From Brevundimonas sp. (GTDB lineage: Bacteria; Pseudomonadota; Alphaproteobacteria; Caulobacterales; Caulobacteraceae), in assembly GCF_003248455.1 (NCBI RefSeq), contig NZ_QFNM01000045.1:1-17017 (forward strand): DNA of 17,017 nt, in the 5' to 3' direction. The notes beneath the pieces were generated by a model that was not told the DNA's origin, made no database searches, and worked only from the letters and a program-made list of their open reading frames with translations. Made by a program: the position numbers and the translations under genes. Below, piece by piece: positions 14,339-17,017 of this stretch; position 1 is the first letter of the stretch; each line of letters opens with the position of its first letter.

Positions 14339-14415
14339 GCACCCGTAGCTCAGCTGGATAGAGTGCTGCCCTCCGAAGGCAGAGGTCACAGGTTCGAATC
14401 CTGTCGGGTGCGCCA
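14339..14415 (+). tRNA. tRNA-Arg (anticodon CCG), CCA encoded
   Basis: A complete 77-nt cloverleaf can be folded by eye: acceptor GCACCCG/CGGGTGC, D-arm GCTC-AGCTGGATA-GAGT, anticodon stem CTGCC/GGCAG with loop CTCCGAA (anticodon CCG, reading CGG), T-arm ACAGG-TTCGAAT-CCTGT, discriminator G and genomic CCA (14413-14415). No T-rich terminator is obvious downstream. Confidence 0.97.
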
Positions 14416-14508
14416 TTCTTCCTAAAAATCGACGCATCATGAGCCGATCGGGCGAGCGCCTCGGCGTGCCTTTCGAGCCGCACAAGGGCCAGGAACGCCA
14501 AGACCGGC

Positions 14509-14537
14509 TTGACCGGTCGTGACGTTATCTCATAACA
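14509..14537 (+). promoter_or_regulatory. Promoter of the TonB-dependent receptor
   Basis: TTGACC (14509-14514) and ATAACA (14532-14537) are 17 bp apart. Transcription would start near 14544, ~24 nt before the ATG. The -10 box is overlapped by a perfect palindrome, as expected for a repressed promoter. Confidence 0.55.
14524..14536. promoter_or_regulatory. Palindromic operator candidate, Zur-like
   Basis: GTTAT-CTC-ATAAC is a perfect 5-3-5 inverted repeat covering the spacer and -10 region of the receptor promoter. The half-site matches the TGTTAT/ATAACA core known from proteobacterial Zur boxes, and the downstream gene is a ZnuD-type receptor. Flanking bases do not extend the symmetry, so the Zur assignment is inferred. 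Confidence 0.5.
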
Positions 14538-14567
14538 CATCTTCTCCCTCCCTCGAAGGTCATCGCC

Positions 14568-16610
14568 ATGCGTTCCTCCCCCGCCCTGCGTTCGCTGCTT
14601 CTGGCTGCGGTCGGCTCAACCGTCCTGGTCGGCGCGGCCGCCGCCCAATCGACCCCGCCGACCGCGAATGCGCCGACGACGCTGGACGACGTCGTCGTCA
14701 CCGGCGCCCCTTACGGCGTCAGCCAGCGCGCGGCGGTCATCGCCACCGACATACTGGACGAGGAAACCCTGGCCACCGCCCCGGCCGCCTCGTTGGGCGA
14801 CTTGCTAAACGGTCGGCCCGGCGTCCGCTCGACCGACTTCGCCCCCGGCGCCAGCCGCCCGGTCATTCGCGGTCTGAGCGGTCCGCGCGTCCAAGTTCTG
14901 ACCAACGGCATCGGCCTGATCGACGCCAGTTCGGTTTCGCCCGACCACGCCGTGGCGACGGACCCCGCCGAGGCCAACCGGATCGAGATCATCCGCGGCC
15001 CCGCCACATTGGTCTATGGCGGTTCAGCCATCGGCGGCGTGGTCAATGTGCTGGACGACCGCATTCCCACCGCCATTCCGGAAGGCGGCATCGACGGCGT
15101 CGTCTCAGCCCAGGCCTCCAGCGTCGACGACGGTCGCGGCGGCTTCGCCCGCGTCACGGCCGGCGCCGGGAACTTCGCCTTCAACGTCGATGCGGTGAAG
15201 CGCAAGACGGACGACTATGAAATCCCCGCCCCGGCCATCTCGGCCCGTCTCGCCGCTGCCGAAGGCATCGCGCGCGGCGACGGCGGCAAGCAACCGAACA
15301 GCTACACCGACCTGGAGACCTGGGGCGTCGGCGGCGCCTATATCGGCGACAAGGGCTTCGCCGGCGTCTCCTACAAGAACACCGATAGCGAATACGGCAC
15401 GGTCGCCGAGGAATCGGTCTTCATCAAGCTGAATCAGAAGCGCTGGGACGCGCGCGGGGAATATCGGTTCGACGACGGTCCCTTCTCGGCCATCCGCGGC
15501 TCCTACGGCCATGCCCAGTACACCCACACGGAGTTCGAGGACGTCGGCGAACCCGGCACCGTCTTCAACTCCGACGGCTGGGAGGCGCGCGCCGACCTGG
15601 TTCAGCGCCAGCGCGGCGGCTGGAATGGGGCCCTGGGCGTGCAGGCCCTGTCGCGCAACTTCGAGGCCATAGGCGAGGAAGCCTTCGTCCCCACCGTCGA
15701 TATCGACGAGGTCGGGGTCTATACGGTCCAGCGTCTGGACCGGGGCAACCACGGTTTCGAAGGGGGACTGCGTTATGATCGGCGCGAACTGTCCGGCACG
15801 CCCATCGGCGGGACCAGCCAGGTCGATCGCACCTTCGACAATTGGTCCGCCTCGGCCGCCGCCTTCCTGCGCCCGGCGCCCGGCCTGTTCCTGGGTCTCA
15901 GCCTGGCCCACAACGAACGGGCGCCCAGCGAGGTCGAGCTGTACGCAGACGGCGTCCACATCGCCACCGCCGCCTATGAGACCGGCGACCTGACCCTGTA
16001 CAGCGAAAAGGTCACGACGCTGGAAGGCACCGCCCATTACGACCGCGGCCGGTTCACGGGCGATCTTCACGTCTATCATTCCTGGTACAATGGCTTCATC
16101 GACGAGCGGCCGACTGGCGAGCAGTTCTATTTCGAGGAAGAGGACGAGTATTTCCCCGTCTATCGCTTCGTTCAGACCGACGCGAAATTCTACGGCTTCG
16201 AACTGGAGGGTGCCTACGCCCTGTGGCAGGACGGCGATCGCAAGCTCTCGCTGGAAGGGGCGGCCGACTATGTCCACGCCGAGACCGACTTCGGCCCCGC
16301 CGCACGGATTCCGCCCTACTCCCTTACTGGCCGCCTAGCCTGGACTTCGACGCGATTCGACGTCAGCGGCGAGATCCGCCATGTCGGTGAACAGGATCGC
16401 GTCGCCAACGAGTTCGAGTTGCCTACGGACGACTACACCCTGCTGAACCTGTCGGCGGCGGTGCGGCCGTTCCCCCAGCAGAACGTGACCCTGTTCGCCG
16501 AGGCGCGGAACCTGACCGACGAGGAGGCGCGCGAACACGTCTCCTTCCTGAAGGACATCGCCCCCCTGCCGGGCCGCAACCTGCGCGTCGGCGTCGCCTA
16601 TCGGTTCTGA
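14568..16610 (+). CDS. TonB-dependent outer-membrane receptor, ZnuD-like (probable zinc uptake)
   Basis: This 680-aa protein has a signal peptide (cleavage near AAAA-Q, ~residue 26), a TonB-box-like LDDVVVTGAP (39-48), a plug domain (~50-165) with DLLNGRPGVRS, SRPVIRGLSGPRVQVLTNG and RIEIIRGPATLVYGGSAIGGVVNV, and a 22-strand-type barrel ending in aromatic Phe680. The stretches NERAPSEVELYADGVHIATA, YETGDL..YSEK and FLKDIAPLPGRNLRVGVAYRF are the hallmarks of the ZnuD branch of receptors, known for zinc (and haem) import in Neisseria and relatives. The barrel has a His/Asp/Glu-rich loop (FEEEDEYFPVY) that could bind metal. GAAGGT lies 7 nt before the ATG; promoter and palindromic operator lie upstream, terminator downstream. 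Monocistronic. It could import another metal or chelate; zinc is the best inference. Confidence 0.92.
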   Translation: MRSSPALRSLLLAAVGSTVLVGAAAAQSTPPTANAPTTLDDVVVTGAPYGVSQRAAVIATDILDEETLATAPAASLGDLLNGRPGVRSTDFAPGASRPVIRGLSGPRVQVLTNGIGLIDASSVSPDHAVATDPAEANRIEIIRGPATLVYGGSAIGGVVNVLDDRIPTAIPEGGIDGVVSAQASSVDDGRGGFARVTAGAGNFAFNVDAVKRKTDDYEIPAPAISARLAAAEGIARGDGGKQPNSYTDLETWGVGGAYIGDKGFAGVSYKNTDSEYGTVAEESVFIKLNQKRWDARGEYRFDDGPFSAIRGSYGHAQYTHTEFEDVGEPGTVFNSDGWEARADLVQRQRGGWNGALGVQALSRNFEAIGEEAFVPTVDIDEVGVYTVQRLDRGNHGFEGGLRYDRRELSGTPIGGTSQVDRTFDNWSASAAAFLRPAPGLFLGLSLAHNERAPSEVELYADGVHIATAAYETGDLTLYSEKVTTLEGTAHYDRGRFTGDLHVYHSWYNGFIDERPTGEQFYFEEEDEYFPVYRFVQTDAKFYGFELEGAYALWQDGDRKLSLEGAADYVHAETDFGPAARIPPYSLTGRLAWTSTRFDVSGEIRHVGEQDRVANEFELPTDDYTLLNLSAAVRPFPQQNVTLFAEARNLTDEEAREHVSFLKDIAPLPGRNLRVGVAYRF

Positions 16611-16627
16611 TTCAGGTCCGAGTACAG

Positions 16628-16661
16628 AAGGGCGGCGCTTATTACAACGCCGCCCTTTTTT
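16628..16661 (+). terminator. Rho-independent terminator after the TonB receptor
   Basis: A 10-bp stem AAGGGCGGCG (16628-16637) / CGCCGCCCTT (16648-16657) with a 10-nt loop is followed by further T residues to 16661. It starts 17 bp after the receptor stop. On the minus strand it has no comparable T-tract beyond the two stem bases. Confidence 0.88.
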
Positions 16662-16673
16662 GCTTGGGAGCGC

Positions 16674-16706
16674 TTGACCTGAACTATACGTAATAACATT
16701 ATACGT
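16674..16706 (+). promoter_or_regulatory. Second promoter with AT-rich operator-like repeats
   Basis: TTGACC (16674-16679), identical to the -35 of the receptor, is followed at 17 bp by CATTAT (16697-16702). An imperfect 5-3-5 palindrome GTAAT-AAC-ATTAT (16690-16702) sits at almost the same distance from the -35 as the receptor operator, and ATACGT occurs twice as a direct repeat (16686-16691, 16701-16706). The complementary strand contains ATGTTAT, the half-site of classical Zur boxes. Likely target of the same regulator as the receptor promoter. Confidence 0.45.
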
Positions 16707-16729
16707 TCCTCTATCGGGGATTCATCGTC

Positions 16730-16868
16730 ATGTCGCTTTTCACGCGTTCCGCTTGACGGGCGGCGCTCGCCGTCGCTTTCGCCTCGCCCGCTGCCCTGGT
16801 ATGGCCGAGGAGGCGCACCGCAACAGTTGCCCCAGGTGGTCGTCACCATTACCGCCACCCCGCGGACG
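16730..16868 (+). pseudogene. Broken 5' end of a secreted / TonB-receptor-like gene
   Basis: An ATG at 16730 starts MSLFTRSA and meets an in-frame TGA at 16754-16756. The same frame then continues with RAALAVAFASPAAL, which would complete a signal peptide. From about 16800 the sense shifts to the next frame, reading QQLPQVVVTITATPRT (from 16821), a close match to the TonB-box/plug start (LPxVVVTATR) of TonB-dependent receptors. Together these read as one original gene start broken by a stop and at least one frameshift, with nothing receptor-like after ~16868. It sits behind a promoter and operator like those of the intact receptor. Alternatively it could be a non-coding leader with chance resemblance. 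Confidence 0.45.
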
Positions 16869-16917
16869 GTTCCTGACGCTTGCGGATGCGGCCGAAAAGT
16901 TGGAGGCTTGGCGCAGA
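16867..16917 (+). mobile_element. Short fragment resembling an IS3-family transposase C-terminus
   Basis: The frame reads RFLTLADAAEKLEAWRR, which closely resembles the segment of IS3-family OrfB integrases (FxSLxDARxKLExWRRxYN) just before their RPHSALG motif. It is not followed by that motif; the similarity stops at about 16917. No start, catalytic DDE residues or other transposase part is present. Only 17 residues support this, so it is a remnant call from memory of the family. Confidence 0.35.
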
Positions 16918-17017
16918 GTGACGTGCCCCCCCTCTGTTCCCTCGATCATTGTGAGAGCCCAGGGGGTTGATAGCCGATCTGCTGCGCCGGCGGGAGCGGC
17001 CGTGCGGCGGAGCTGAT
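16918..17017. other. Right edge: possible insertion-sequence end, no gene recognised
   Basis: From TGACGTG (16919) the sequence runs into seven C residues (16926-16932), with a GGGGG block at 16962-16966 that could pair with them. TGAc-TGCCCCC-type termini are found in some IS3-family elements, so this could be an element's left end whose genes lie beyond the window. Reading frames through it are open to the edge but have no recognisable similarity. Confidence 0.22.

Noticed and set aside
1..17017. CRISPR array, toxin-antitoxin pair, defence island or prophage genes
   Set aside because: No regularly spaced repeats, no integrase or phage structural gene, and no defence-type domains were seen; apart from the last ~350 bp the window is core genome.

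Overview
The window is GC-rich, gene-dense bacterial chromosome. The translation cluster trmB / rimP-nusA-ylxR-infB, an alanine/proline-rich alphaproteobacterial IF-2 N-terminus, a ubiE-ubiB pair, and at least one promoter of the Caulobacter housekeeping type all point to an alphaproteobacterium, most likely Caulobacteraceae (Brevundimonas-like). The genus is inferred from protein character and gene order; no database was consulted.

Left third (1-5402, minus strand): trmB, then a strong promoter, a terminator-like hairpin and the operon rimP-nusA-ylxR-infB. infB runs off the left edge; only its N-terminal 476 codons are present and the GTPase domain lies outside. This operon carries ribosome maturation, transcription elongation/antitermination, an RNA-binding protein and translation initiation. 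The hairpin lies between promoter and rimP, as an attenuator would.

Middle (5403-9365, plus strand): a translationally coupled pair of exported amidohydrolases, the first a lipoprotein with a complete-looking metal site and the second lacking most metal ligands; a clear terminator; then yaiI (DUF188), probably on a leaderless mRNA, coupled to arfB (ribosome rescue). Convergent to these (9369-12974, minus strand) is a probable operon of a Crp/Fnr-type regulator, ubiE, ubiB and a small secreted protein, linking ubiquinone synthesis to a regulator.

Right third (13125-17017, plus strand): phhB coupled to a short-chain dehydrogenase, tRNA-Arg(CCG), then a TonB-dependent receptor of the ZnuD (zinc) type. 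A perfect GTTAT-N3-ATAAC palindrome overlaps the predicted -10 box of the receptor. After its terminator comes a second promoter with a similar AT-rich element at nearly the same spacing, but it leads into a broken reading frame with a signal-peptide-like start, an in-frame stop and a TonB-box-like stretch in another frame. This is followed by a short stretch resembling an IS3-family transposase C-terminus and a possible IS end at the window edge. The last ~350 bp therefore look like a decayed receptor gene at a mobile-element junction. Most of the rest is ordinary core genome; the points of most interest are the amidohydrolase/pseudo-amidohydrolase pair, the operator-like palindromes, the rimP leader hairpin and the decayed right edge.
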